In this document: positions 9,159-17,297 of the stretch, one piece after another
How the letters are laid out: every line of letters starts with the position of its first letter
Numbering within the stretch: position 1 is the first letter of the stretch
Assembly: GCF_016862935.1 (NCBI RefSeq)
Contig: NZ_BONX01000051.1
Coordinates: 1 to 45,850, forward strand
Length of the DNA stretch: 45,850 bases
Source of the DNA: Plantactinospora mayteni
Lineage (GTDB): Bacteria > Actinomycetota > Actinomycetes > Mycobacteriales > Micromonosporaceae
Direction of reading: 5' to 3'
Notes under the pieces: model-generated
What the model saw: only the letters and a program-made list of their open reading frames with translations
The model's database searches: none
Told to the model about the DNA's origin: nothing
Program-made: the position numbers and the translations under genes

Positions 9159-10085
9159 GTGGCCGTGTCCGAGACCCGTACCGACTCCGAAGTGCACACC
9201 GCCCGGCTGCTGCCCGGCGGTCCCGTCGCCGAGGCGGTCCTCGCCGACGTCACCGCCCGGGTCGCGACACTGCGCCGCGCCGGTGTGGTGCCGAGCCTGG
9301 CGACGATCCTGGTCGGCGACGACTCCGCCAGCGCCGGTTACATCCGGATGAAGCAGCAGCGCGCCGCCGACCTCGGCTTCGCCTCGCCGCACATCCACCT
9401 GCCCGGCACCGCCGGCCAGGCCGAGCTGTTCCGGGCGATCCGCGAGTTCAACGAGGACCCGCAGCTGCACGCCGTCCTGGTGCAGCACCCGACTCCGGCC
9501 CACCTCGACTATCCGGCGGCGGTGCTCGCGATCGACCCGGCCAAGGACGTCGACGGGCTGCACCCGGAGAGCCTGGGCCGGCTCGCCGCCGGGCTGCCCG
9601 GCCCGGTCCCGTGCACCCCGGCCGGGATCGAGGCGCTGCTCGCCTTCCACGAGATCCCGGTCGCCGGCCGCGACGTGGTGGTCCTCGGTCGCGGTACGAC
9701 GCTGGGCCGCCCGCTGTCGCTGCTGCTCAGCCAGAAGCGACCGACCGCCGACGCGGCGGTGACCGTGCTGCACAGTGGAGTACCCGGCTGGGAGCGGCAC
9801 ACTCGGCGGGCCGACGTCGTGGTCGCCGCGGTGGGCGTACCCGGGATCGTGCGGCCGGAGCACCTGCGGCCCGGCGCGGTCGCGATCGGCGGCGGAGTCC
9901 GCTACCAGGGGCGCCGGCTGCTGCCCGACCTTGACGAGTCGTGCGGGTCGGTGGCCGGCGCGATCACGCCCCGGGTCGGCGGCGTCGGCCCGACCACCGT
10001 GGCGATGCTGTTCCGCAACGCCGTGGAACTGGCCGAGCGGCAGAGCGCCGCTTCGACGGGTGATCTGGAACACCTCGACCGATAG
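9159..10085 (+). CDS. FolD-like methylenetetrahydrofolate dehydrogenase/cyclohydrolase
   Basis: The 308-residue product aligns with FolD along its length: SAGYIRMKQQ keeps the catalytic Tyr61 and Lys65, LHAVLVQHP keeps Gln109, and KDVDGLHP keeps Asp132. A Rossmann motif follows (VVVLGRGTTLGRPLS). The last folate-site motif reads VGGVGPTTVA rather than the usual PGGVGPMTVA, and the sequence is generally divergent, so this may be a second, specialised FolD rather than the housekeeping copy. It would interconvert 5,10-methylene- and 10-formyl-tetrahydrofolate with NADP. GTG 9159-9161 is chosen because GAGAGG lies upstream; ATG 9126 is possible. A candidate -10 (TAGGCT) lies near 9036. The sigma factor gene begins 57 bp downstream. 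Confidence 0.82.
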   Translation: MAVSETRTDSEVHTARLLPGGPVAEAVLADVTARVATLRRAGVVPSLATILVGDDSASAGYIRMKQQRAADLGFASPHIHLPGTAGQAELFRAIREFNEDPQLHAVLVQHPTPAHLDYPAAVLAIDPAKDVDGLHPESLGRLAAGLPGPVPCTPAGIEALLAFHEIPVAGRDVVVLGRGTTLGRPLSLLLSQKRPTADAAVTVLHSGVPGWERHTRRADVVVAAVGVPGIVRPEHLRPGAVAIGGGVRYQGRRLLPDLDESCGSVAGAITPRVGGVGPTTVAMLFRNAVELAERQSAASTGDLEHLDR

Positions 10086-10142
10086 GTTCGAGGTGCAGCG
10101 AATCGACGGCGGCCGGCGTTAGGAGCCCGGAGGAGGAACCGG

Positions 10143-10646
10143 ATGGCCCACGGTGCGTTCAGCGACGCCGAGGAGTTCGCTCGGGCCCGGCTGGACGCTT
10201 TGCGGCGGTTCGCGTACCTGATCAGCGGCAGCGCGGCGGAGGCGGACGACCTGGCCCAGATCGCGGTGGTCGAGGTCTGGCAGCGGTGGCCGAAGGCCGG
10301 GCAGAACCCCGAGGCGTACGCCCGGCAGGTGATCGTGACCCGCAACGTGAGCCGGTGGCGGCGCCGACGCCGGGAGGTACTGACGGACGACGTCGACCAC
10401 CGGTCCGACGATCCGGCCGCGACCGCGGTGGACAACGGCGCGCTGTGGCAGGCGTTGCAGCAGCTCGGCAAGGCGGAACGGACGGTCGTGGTGCTGCACG
10501 TGCTGTACCGGTACACGTTCAGCGAGATCGCCGCCATCTGCGACGAGCCTCCGGGCACGGTCTCCAGCCGGTACGCGAGAGCCAAGCGCGTGCTGCGGGC
10601 GCACCTGGCGCCCACCCGGTCGACGATTCGGAGCGGACGTGGTTGA
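10143..10646 (+). CDS. SigE-family (ECF) RNA polymerase sigma factor
   Basis: The 167-residue protein has the two ECF parts only. Region 2 is RRFAYLISGSAAEADDLAQIAVVEVWQRW and the following Arg-rich helix (RNVSRWRRRRR); region 4 is ERTVVVLHVLYRYTFSEIAAICDEPPGTVSSRYARAKRVLRAHL, a helix-turn-helix binding the -35 element. It fits the actinobacterial 'SigE family' (TIGR02983-like), whose partners are often single-pass membrane proteins encoded directly downstream. GGAGGAGG precedes the ATG at six bases. The stop codon region overlaps the next gene by eight bases, indicating coupling. No zinc-binding anti-sigma domain is encoded nearby. Confidence 0.92.
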   Translation: MAHGAFSDAEEFARARLDALRRFAYLISGSAAEADDLAQIAVVEVWQRWPKAGQNPEAYARQVIVTRNVSRWRRRRREVLTDDVDHRSDDPAATAVDNGALWQALQQLGKAERTVVVLHVLYRYTFSEIAAICDEPPGTVSSRYARAKRVLRAHLAPTRSTIRSGRG

Positions 10647-12084
10647 CGAGGAAGGTCCGGTGGACGACCGGCTCGCCCAGGAGCTGGCCGCCACCCTGAC
10701 CCAGGCACAGGACGCCCTGCCGGCGGCCGATCCGGGGGCGATCGGCACGATCCGCCGACGTTACCGGCGGAAGCGGCGACAGCGGGCCGGGCTGGCCAGC
10801 CTGGCGGTGGCGGTACTGGTGCTGGCGGTGACCCTGACCGGCGCGGAGCTGACCCGGGGAGTGCCGCCGGCGCCACCGGCCGACGAGGGGGCTCGGGGGA
10901 CGATCCGGGTCTGGGCGATCACGCAGCCGGGCACCGAGCCCGCGCTGCGGAAACTGGTGAACCGCTACAACCGGAGCGCCGGGGTCGACGTGGACCTCAC
11001 CACCTTCGGCAACGAGGAATACAAGGAGAAGCTGCGGGAGGTCGGCTCGCCGGACGGTCCGGACGTCTTCGCCAGTTGGGGTGGCGCGAAGCTGACCAGG
11101 CTGGCCAGTGAGGGACGGCTCGTCGACCTGACCCCGCTGCGGGACGAGCCCGGGGTCGGCGGCCGGTTCCTGCCCAGCGCGCTGGCCGGGGGCGTGGTGG
11201 ACGGCCGGCAGTACGGCATCCCGATGGGCGGTACCCAGCCGGTGGTGCTCTTCTACCACAAGGGCGTCTTCGCCGAGGCCGGCGTACGGCCGCCGGGCAG
11301 CTATGCCGAGCTGCTCTCCCTGGTGGAGACGTTCAAGGCCCGGAAGGTCACGCCGATCTCGCTGGGCGGCGCCCAGGGCTGGACCGAGCTGATGTGGGTG
11401 ATGTACCTGGCCGAGCGGATCGGCGGCCCGTCCACCACCGCCGACATCGTCGCCGGCCGCCCCGGCGCGTGGTCGAAGCCGGCGGTCGCGCAGGCGCTTC
11501 GGGAGGCGCGGGCACTCGCCGAGCGGGGCGCCTTCGGTGCCGACTTCGCCTCGACAAGCTACGACGACGGTACCGCGTCCGGGCTGCTGGCCAGCGGTCG
11601 GGCCGCGATGCAACTGATGGGTACCTGGGAATATCCGACCCAGCTCGCCCGGAACCCGGACTTCGTGGCCGGCGGCGACCTGGGTTTCGTGCCGTTCCCG
11701 ACGGTCTCCGGCGGGGTCGGGGATCCGGCCGACCTGGTCGGGGTACCGACCAACTACTTCTCGGTGGTCGCCGGCGGCCGGCACTCGGCGGCGGCGGTGG
11801 AGTTCGTCCGGGCCGTCGCCTCGGACGACTACCTGGACGCCCTGGTCGCCGACGGCGAGGTGCCGCCGGTTGCCGACGCGGCCGACCGGCTGCGCGGTAC
11901 GGAGCACGCCGCGTTCGCCACCTCGGTGCACGAACTGGTCACCCGGGCCCCGTCGTACGGGCTGGCCTGGGACCAGGCGCTGGAGCCGGCGACCGCCACC
12001 GCGCTCGTCGACAACCTGCGACGGCTGTTCCAGGCGGAACTCAGCCCGGAGCAGTTCGCGGCGGCGATGGCGGAGACCGGCTGA
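10639..12084 (+). CDS. Membrane-tethered extracellular sugar-binding protein, putative regulator of the adjacent sigma factor
   Basis: The 481-residue protein has three parts. Residues 1-50 form an acidic then strongly basic cytoplasmic tail (IRRRYRRKRRQR). Residues 51-68 are one membrane helix with no lipobox Cys after it. The remainder is a family-1 type extracellular solute-binding domain (IRVWAITQPGTEPALRKLVNRYN; DVFASWGGAKLTRLASEGRLVDLTPL; YGIPMGGTQPVVLFYHK), the fold used by oligosaccharide ABC importers. No permease or ATPase genes are near, and the anchoring differs from a normal lipoprotein. GTG 10639-10641 has GGAG five bases before it and overlaps the sigma gene by eight bases. I infer a sensor that relays sugar occupancy to the sigma factor; the domain assignments are seen, the signalling is hypothesis. 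Confidence 0.8.
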   Translation: MVDEEGPVDDRLAQELAATLTQAQDALPAADPGAIGTIRRRYRRKRRQRAGLASLAVAVLVLAVTLTGAELTRGVPPAPPADEGARGTIRVWAITQPGTEPALRKLVNRYNRSAGVDVDLTTFGNEEYKEKLREVGSPDGPDVFASWGGAKLTRLASEGRLVDLTPLRDEPGVGGRFLPSALAGGVVDGRQYGIPMGGTQPVVLFYHKGVFAEAGVRPPGSYAELLSLVETFKARKVTPISLGGAQGWTELMWVMYLAERIGGPSTTADIVAGRPGAWSKPAVAQALREARALAERGAFGADFASTSYDDGTASGLLASGRAAMQLMGTWEYPTQLARNPDFVAGGDLGFVPFPTVSGGVGDPADLVGVPTNYFSVVAGGRHSAAAVEFVRAVASDDYLDALVADGEVPPVADAADRLRGTEHAAFATSVHELVTRAPSYGLAWDQALEPATATALVDNLRRLFQAELSPEQFAAAMAETG

Positions 12085-12108
12085 GCAGAGCCGCCAAGCA
12101 GCAGAGCC

Positions 12109-12128
12109 GCTCAGCAGTGCCGCTGAGC
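12109..12128 (+). terminator. Hairpin after the sensor gene
   Basis: GCTCAGC pairs perfectly with GCTGAGC around a six-base loop, 25 bp after the stop codon. No T-tract follows, so termination strength is uncertain. Confidence 0.4.
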
Positions 12129-12337
12129 TGCCGCTTACCGGCTAGCATCTCTGGCGACTTTCGGGAAGATCGATCCACCTCTCCAGGGTGTCGGATCTCT
12201 GACAGTGCGCTCGGCAGCAAGTCCGAGCCCGCCCCGCGTTCCGGTAGGGATCGACGTGCATCCGTCCCCCGCACGCCGATCCGCGCCGGTTCCGGCTGGC
12301 GGCTGACGTCGAACCCCACCCTGGAGGCCCTGCTTCG

Positions 12338-13498
12338 ATGAGAAAACTTCGGATTGCCCTGGTCGGCGTACTCGCGGCCGGTGCCCTCTACACGGTCGGG
12401 CCGTCGACCGCCACCGCGGCCCCGACCCAGGCGCCACTCGGTGCCACGCCGGCCAAGGGCGGCTCCGCCGCACACGTACCCGGTGGGACGTCCACGGACC
12501 TGCCGCTGCGGACGCTGGCCAGGAAGCACGGCCTGGGCATCGGTACCGCGATCGACATGAACGCCCTGGCGACCGACGCCCCGTACCGGGAGCGGGCGGC
12601 CCGCGAGTTCTCCGCCGTCACCGCCGAGAACGTCATGAAGTGGTCGGAGCTGGAGCCGACCCGGGGGGTGTACAACTGGGGTCCGGCCGACGAGCTGGTC
12701 GAGTTCGCCCGGCGCAACGGGCAGCAGGTGCACGGCCACACGCTGCTCTGGCACAACCAGCTCCCGGCCTGGCTGACCAGCGGCGTCGCCGACGGGTCGA
12801 TCGACTCCGCCGAACTGCGCGACATCGTGCGCGAGCACGTCACCACCGTGGTGAAGCACTTCCGGGGCAAGGTCCGGGCCTGGGACGTGGTCAACGAGGC
12901 GTTCACCGACGGCAACGCCCCGGTACTCCGGGACACCATCTTCCGCCAGCACCTCGGCCCGGACTACATCGCCGACGCGCTGCGCTGGGCACACGCGGCC
13001 GACCCGCGGGCCAAGCTCTTCCTCAACGACTACGCGATCGACAACGTCAACCCGAAGAGCACCGCCTACTACGAGCTGGCCAAGCAACTCCGCAAGCAGC
13101 GGGTACCGCTGCACGGCATGGGCTTCCAGGGCCACCTCGACCTCCAGTACCCGCTGCCGATCGACGCCCCGCAGAACCTGGCCCGGTTCGACAAGCTCGG
13201 CATGGAGACCGCGTTCACCGAGGTCGACGTGCGGTTCTTCCTGCCGGTCGACACCTACAAGGAGGCCGGGCAGGTGGGTAGCTTCAACACCCTGCTCTCG
13301 GCCTGCCTGCTCACCCCGCGCTGCGTGATGTTCACCGTGTGGGGCTTCACCGACAAGTACTCCTGGGTGCCCGGCTTCTTCGACGGCCAGGGTTCGGCCA
13401 CCCCGCTGGACGAGAACCTCCAGCCCAAGGCCGCGTACCGGGGCCTACAGCAGGTACTCGCCGTCGCCTCCGACCCCAACAGCAGGCGCGGCTTCTAG
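12338..13498 (+). CDS. Secreted endo-1,4-beta-xylanase, GH10
   Basis: The 386-residue protein starts with a Sec signal peptide (MRKLRIALVGVLAAGALYTV, probable cleavage near Ala28). The rest is a single GH10 barrel with TAENVMKW (95-102), HGHTLLWHNQLPAW (132-145), the acid/base Glu187 in WDVVNEAF and the nucleophile Glu295 in TEVDVR; late substrate residues WGFTDKYSW are present. There is no carbohydrate-binding module. It cleaves internal xylan bonds outside the cell with retention of configuration. The 253-bp upstream gap holds one hairpin and no clear operator. It is the first gene after the sigma/sugar-sensor pair, which suggests, but does not prove, that it is a target of that pair. Confidence 0.95.
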   Translation: MRKLRIALVGVLAAGALYTVGPSTATAAPTQAPLGATPAKGGSAAHVPGGTSTDLPLRTLARKHGLGIGTAIDMNALATDAPYRERAAREFSAVTAENVMKWSELEPTRGVYNWGPADELVEFARRNGQQVHGHTLLWHNQLPAWLTSGVADGSIDSAELRDIVREHVTTVVKHFRGKVRAWDVVNEAFTDGNAPVLRDTIFRQHLGPDYIADALRWAHAADPRAKLFLNDYAIDNVNPKSTAYYELAKQLRKQRVPLHGMGFQGHLDLQYPLPIDAPQNLARFDKLGMETAFTEVDVRFFLPVDTYKEAGQVGSFNTLLSACLLTPRCVMFTVWGFTDKYSWVPGFFDGQGSATPLDENLQPKAAYRGLQQVLAVASDPNSRRGF

Positions 13499-13503
13499 GG
13501 GTC

Positions 13504-13540
13504 GGCCGGGAACGGGTCCGGCCCGTGCCCGTTCCCGGCC
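13504..13540. terminator. Strong hairpin after the xylanase gene
   Basis: GGCCGGGAACGGG (13504-13516) pairs perfectly over 13 bp with 13528-13540 around an 11-base loop, starting five bases after the xylanase stop. There is no T-tract. Confidence 0.7.
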
Positions 13541-13572
13541 ACCTCACCGTCGACCATCCACCACCACCCGGT

Positions 13573-13610
13573 CTCCGGCCGGTCCGGCCCCACCGCCGGA
13601 CCGGCCGGAG
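13573..13610. terminator. Second strong hairpin between convergent xylanase and DUF427 genes
   Basis: CTCCGGCCGGTCCGG (13573-13587) pairs perfectly with 13596-13610; one more inner pair gives a 16-bp stem with a six-base loop. It sits 22 bp from the DUF427 stop and can act on either strand. Confidence 0.7.
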
Positions 13611-13632
13611 CCGAGCAGGGCCGCCGTGATCC

Positions 13633-14406
13633 CTACGCCGACTCCGACCAGCCGGTCTTCGGCCGGGGCAGCCGCGCACCGTCGACGAAGAGGTCGGTCT
13701 TCTCGTTGAAGAACGCCACCATCCCGGCGATCGGCTGCATCAGGTGGCTGGGGAAGTCGTACGCCCAGGCCACGTCGTGGTGCGTGGTGTCACCGATCCG
13801 GACCGACCAGTAGTTGCTGGTCCGGCCCTTGTACGGGCAGGCGGTCTGGGTCCCGGTGGGCATCAGCCGGCCGAGGTCCACCTCGGCGCGGTTCAGGTAG
13901 TAGCGGGTCGGCAGGCCCGTCTCGAAGACCAGTACCGGCGAGCCCGTCTCGGCCAGTACCTCGCCGTCGATCTCGACCCGGATCCGCCGGGTCGAGCGCA
14001 GCGCGTCCACCCGGGTGTACGGGTCGCGCGGGTGCACGAAGACCTCCTCGTCCTCCTCGAACCAGGTGTCCAGGGCGTCCCACTCGAACCGCACCATCTC
14101 GGCCAGCCCCTCGACCGACCTCTCGGTGTGCACCCGTACGGTGCCCGGACGGTAGGTGTCGCCCACCCGGAGGCCGTACTGCCGGGCCGCACCCTCGCGG
14201 TACTGCTCGACGTCGTGCTCGTCGACCAGCAGGTCCTGGCGTACGTCCCGGAACGGGACGTAGTAGTGCGGATAGTGCTGCGACTCCCAGACGTACCGGG
14301 CTCCGCTCGTGTCGAGCACCCACTCGCCGTTCAGCACGGCGCGGATCCGCCGGGCACAGGGTTCGACGTGGCCGATCGGGACGATCGCGCGTGGATAGCC
14401 GGACAC
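13633..14406 (-). CDS. Tandem DUF427 protein
   Basis: The 257 residues hold two copies of the DUF427 fold: an N-terminal half (RIRAVLNGEWVLDTSGARYVWE...HYYVPFRDV) and a C-terminal half (RIRVEIDGEVLAETGSPVLVFE...TRYYLNRAEVDLGRLMPTGTQTACPYKGRTSNYWSV) that keeps the conserved CPYKG and the late WAYDFPSHLMQPIAG. The family has no established reaction. GTG 14404-14406 follows GAGGAG at seven bases. It is the last gene of a minus-strand operon, 30 bp after the SDR gene. Known neighbours of such proteins are often general-stress genes; the role here is unassigned. Confidence 0.9.
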   Translation of the reverse strand: MSGYPRAIVPIGHVEPCARRIRAVLNGEWVLDTSGARYVWESQHYPHYYVPFRDVRQDLLVDEHDVEQYREGAARQYGLRVGDTYRPGTVRVHTERSVEGLAEMVRFEWDALDTWFEEDEEVFVHPRDPYTRVDALRSTRRIRVEIDGEVLAETGSPVLVFETGLPTRYYLNRAEVDLGRLMPTGTQTACPYKGRTSNYWSVRIGDTTHHDVAWAYDFPSHLMQPIAGMVAFFNEKTDLFVDGARLPRPKTGWSESA

Positions 14407-14436
14407 GGGCTTCTCCTCTGTGGGTCGGGGTCCGGA

Positions 14437-15216
14437 TCAGGCCCCCTGGCCCTGGTTCTGCATCAGGCCGCCGTCCACAAAGTACGTCGACCCGGTCACG
14501 TAGTCGGCGTCGGAGCTGGCCAGGAAGACCGCCACCCGACCGATCTCGACCGGCTCCGCGGCCCGCTTGAACGGGATGCTCTGCACCTGCTCCTCCAGGT
14601 ACTTCGGGTCGTCGATGGCCCGCTGGTTGAACGGGGTGAGCACCATCCCCGGCCCGATGTTGTTGACGTTGATCCCCATCGGTGCGAGTTCCAGCGCCAT
14701 GCTCTTGGCGAGGTTGAGCAGCGCGCCCTTGCTGGTGTCGTAGTCCGAGCCGCCGGCCCGGGCCACCTCCTGGTGGATCGAGGTGATGTTGATGATCTTG
14801 CCTTTCCCGCCCTGGTCCCGGCGGTGCCGGGCGAACCGCCGCGAGCAGAAGAAGGCACCGTAGACGTTGACCCGGATCGCCCGGTCCCAGGTCTCGGTGT
14901 CCAGGTCGATCACCGGGATGCCGGACGCGTCCACCCCGGCGTCGTTGATCAGTACGTTCAACTCGCCGAACTCGGCCAGCGCGGTGTCGAACATCGCCTC
15001 CACCTGGTCCTCCTCGCTGATGTCGCCGTGCACCACCACCGCCCGCCGGCCAGCCTGTTCCACCTGCTCCCGGGTGTGCTCTGCGCCGTCGTGGTCGTGC
15101 AGGTAGTGCACCACCACGTCGGCGCCCTCCCGGCCGAACTCGATCGCGGTAGCCTGACCGATTCCGGAATCCGAACCCGTGATCAGCGCCGTCGTTCCGG
15201 CGAGCCGTCCAGCCAT
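14437..15216 (-). CDS. SDR-family oxidoreductase (glucose 1-dehydrogenase/general stress protein type)
   Basis: The 259-residue classical short-chain dehydrogenase has the cofactor motif TGSDSGIG (13-20), NDAG (91-94) in place of NNAG, and the catalytic Ser146-Tyr159-Lys163 set (YDTSK). The C-terminal YVTGSTYFVDGG is standard. His37 and the absence of an acidic residue at the end of strand 2 leave NAD versus NADP open. ATG 15214-15216 overlaps the GH15 stop by one base (TGATG) and is preceded by GGGGGAGGAAG, so the two genes are coupled. The substrate is probably a sugar or polyol, inferred from similarity to glucose dehydrogenase-like stress proteins and the GH15 neighbour. Confidence 0.9.
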   Translation of the reverse strand: MAGRLAGTTALITGSDSGIGQATAIEFGREGADVVVHYLHDHDGAEHTREQVEQAGRRAVVVHGDISEEDQVEAMFDTALAEFGELNVLINDAGVDASGIPVIDLDTETWDRAIRVNVYGAFFCSRRFARHRRDQGGKGKIINITSIHQEVARAGGSDYDTSKGALLNLAKSMALELAPMGINVNNIGPGMVLTPFNQRAIDDPKYLEEQVQSIPFKRAAEPVEIGRVAVFLASSDADYVTGSTYFVDGGLMQNQGQGA

Positions 15217-17015
15217 CAGCTTCCTCCCCCTGTCGGCACCGCCCCGGACGGGGCGGTGGTGAGTTCCCAGGCCGCGATGATCAGTCCGATGTGCGAGAAC
15301 GCCTGCGGGAAGTTGCCGAGCTGCTCGCCGGTGTGCGGGTCGACCTGCTCGGCGAGCAGCCCGAGGTCGTTGGCGACGCCGGTCACGTTCTCGAACATCG
15401 CGGCGGCCCGGTCCCGCTCGCCGGCCAGCGCCAGGCACTGCACCAGCCAGAAGGAGCAGAGCGTGAACGCCGCCGGGTCGCCCGCCCAGCGCCGGACCAG
15501 GCCGCCCCGGGAGAGCCGCTGCTCGACCAGCCGGATGGTGGCCCGCATCCGCTCGTCGGTGGCCGGCAGGAACCCGACGATCGGCATCACCAGTACGCTC
15601 GCGTCGAGCTGGTCCGAGCCGAAGGCGCCGGTGTACGCGCCCACCTGCGGGTTCCAGCCCTCCCGCAGGATCGTCTCCCGGGCCTCGTCCCGGGCCGCCG
15701 ACCAGCGGGCCAGGTCCTCGGCGTCGCCGAGCCGGTCGCCGAAGCGTACGGCCCGGTCCAGCGCCACCCAGCAGAACACCTTGGACGACAGGTAGTGCCG
15801 GGCGGCGTCCCGGGCCTCCCACATCCCGGCATCCGGCTCCCGCCAGCTCGTCACCGCCTGGTCGGCCAGGCTGCGCAGCAGGTCGCGCACCTCCGGGTGC
15901 ATCGGATCCAGGTACTCCCGCAGCCGCAGCGCCGCGTCCAGCACCTCGCCCGGTACGTCGAGCTGGCGCTGCCGCCACGCCTCGTTGCCGACCCAGACCG
16001 GTGTGCTGTCCGCGTAGCCGCGCAGCGTCTCGATCCGGCGCTCGGTCAGGTCCCGCTCCCCCTCGACGCCGAACATGATCGGCACCGGCTGGCCGTCGAT
16101 CCGGCCGACCGCCGAGGCGACCCAGCCGAAGAGCCGGTTCGCCTCGGTCGGGCAGGCCGCCACCCAGAGCGCCCGCAGCGTCAGGCTGAAGTCGCGCAGC
16201 CAGGCGTACCGGTAGTCGTAGTTGCGGTCACCGCCGATCTCCTCCGGCAGCGAGGTGGTCGCGGCGGCCACCACCGCGCCGCTCGGCGCGTAGGTGAGCC
16301 CCTGCAACACCAGCGCGTTGCGCCGGACCAGTTCCGGATAATGGCCCTGGTAGTCGTGGTGGGCGGCCCAGGACCGCCAGCCCTCGACCGTGTCGCCGAG
16401 CGGGTCCGTGGGGTCCACCGGGTGTGGCGCCGTCTCGTGGAAGGTCGGCCGATAGGCGAGGACGAAGGCGTCCCGCTGCCCGGCGCCGACGGTGAACCGG
16501 GCCGTCGCCTCGGCGCCCTGCACGGTCAGCGGCATCGGGGCGGTCATCGCCAACGTCGTCGGCCCCGAGGTCGCCAGCAGCTTCCCGTCCCGCCACACCA
16601 GATATGCGCTCCGCCGGCCGTACTCGAACCGGGGCGAGTAGGACAGCACCATCGGAACGGTCCCGGAGAGCCCCTCCACCACCCGGACCAGTACTCCGGG
16701 GGAGCGTCGGCCGATGTCGTGTCCCCGGGCACCCGCCTCCAGCAGCAGCCCGTCGGTCAGCGACACCTCGCCGTGCTCGGTCCGGAACACCGTACGCAGC
16801 ACCAGCGTGTCCGGCAGGTAGCTCCGGCGTACCTCGAAGTGCTCGGCCGGTCGGATCCACCAGTGCCCACCGGTGATGTCCAGCAGGCGGCAGAAGACCG
16901 AGGGCGCGTCGAAGCGCTCCGGGCACCACCAGTTGACCGAGCCGGAGCGGTCGACCAGCGCGGCACTGCGCCCGTCGGCCAGCAGCCCGTGCGCGGCGAT
17001 TCCTCCGGCCTCCAT
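15216..17015 (-). CDS. GH15 glycoside hydrolase (glucoamylase/trehalase-like)
   Basis: The 599-residue protein has an N-terminal beta-sandwich (about 1-220; SAALVDRSGSVNWWCPERFDAPSVF) and an (alpha/alpha)6 barrel (about 225-590; NYDYRYAWLRDFSLTLRAL). The predicted general acid is Glu400 in PDAGMWE and the general base Glu556 in LLAEQVDP. There is no signal peptide, so it acts in the cytoplasm, as usual for actinobacterial GH15 enzymes that hydrolyse trehalose or alpha-glucans; the substrate cannot be set from sequence alone. It is the first gene of the GH15-SDR-DUF427 operon. Confidence 0.92.
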   Translation of the reverse strand: MEAGGIAAHGLLADGRSAALVDRSGSVNWWCPERFDAPSVFCRLLDITGGHWWIRPAEHFEVRRSYLPDTLVLRTVFRTEHGEVSLTDGLLLEAGARGHDIGRRSPGVLVRVVEGLSGTVPMVLSYSPRFEYGRRSAYLVWRDGKLLATSGPTTLAMTAPMPLTVQGAEATARFTVGAGQRDAFVLAYRPTFHETAPHPVDPTDPLGDTVEGWRSWAAHHDYQGHYPELVRRNALVLQGLTYAPSGAVVAAATTSLPEEIGGDRNYDYRYAWLRDFSLTLRALWVAACPTEANRLFGWVASAVGRIDGQPVPIMFGVEGERDLTERRIETLRGYADSTPVWVGNEAWRQRQLDVPGEVLDAALRLREYLDPMHPEVRDLLRSLADQAVTSWREPDAGMWEARDAARHYLSSKVFCWVALDRAVRFGDRLGDAEDLARWSAARDEARETILREGWNPQVGAYTGAFGSDQLDASVLVMPIVGFLPATDERMRATIRLVEQRLSRGGLVRRWAGDPAAFTLCSFWLVQCLALAGERDRAAAMFENVTGVANDLGLLAEQVDPHTGEQLGNFPQAFSHIGLIIAAWELTTAPSGAVPTGGGS

Positions 17016-17104
17016 ACGGCGGGCTACCCCCGCCCGGGGGCTCTAATCCCGGGATGGTCCGGCACCGGGCACCGCGTTGCGGACTCGACCACTCGGGCCC
17101 GTGG

Positions 17105-17159
17105 CAGGTCGACCAGTAGGTCGATCAGCAGGTCGACCAGTAGGTCGATCAGCAGGTCG
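17105..17159. repeat. 24-bp (2 x 12) tandem repeat in the GH15/siderophore-binding-protein intergenic region
   Basis: Two identical 24-bp units (17105-17128, 17129-17152) plus a seven-base partial copy. Each unit is two 12-bp halves of the form AGGTCGAYCAGY. It lies 27 bp upstream of the -35 of the iron-regulated promoter. Confidence 0.9.
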
Positions 17160-17185
17160 GTGACGCCGGCACGGGTGGGCGCGAC

Positions 17186-17218
17186 TTGACAACGGGAACT
17201 TAGGTCAGGCTAACCTAA
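17186..17218 (+). promoter_or_regulatory. Iron-regulated promoter with a DtxR/IdeR (DmdR1) iron box
   Basis: A perfect -35 TTGACA (17186-17191) is followed by the 19-bp palindrome TTAGGTCAGGCTAACCTAA (17200-17218), which differs from the DtxR/IdeR consensus at one base and covers the likely -10 (TAACCT, 17211-17216). Fe-loaded repressor should block transcription of the siderophore-binding protein gene that starts 80 bp downstream. Confidence 0.92.
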
Positions 17219-17297
17219 TGATCCGGCGAACAGAGCCCGCCTCGTACGGATCCGACACCTCCGCTGCGCGCAGCGGTCAGCCAAGGAGCACCACGTC

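Noticed and set aside
12085-12337. Xylanase operator of the CGAAA-type or CebR-type
   Set aside because: A CGACTTTCGG stretch at 12155-12164 is only a weak partial match and no true palindrome is present.
13744-17189. Two long plus-strand open frames (13744-15795 and 15291-17189)
   Set aside because: Antisense to the DUF427, SDR and GH15 genes; compositionally biased and without motifs.
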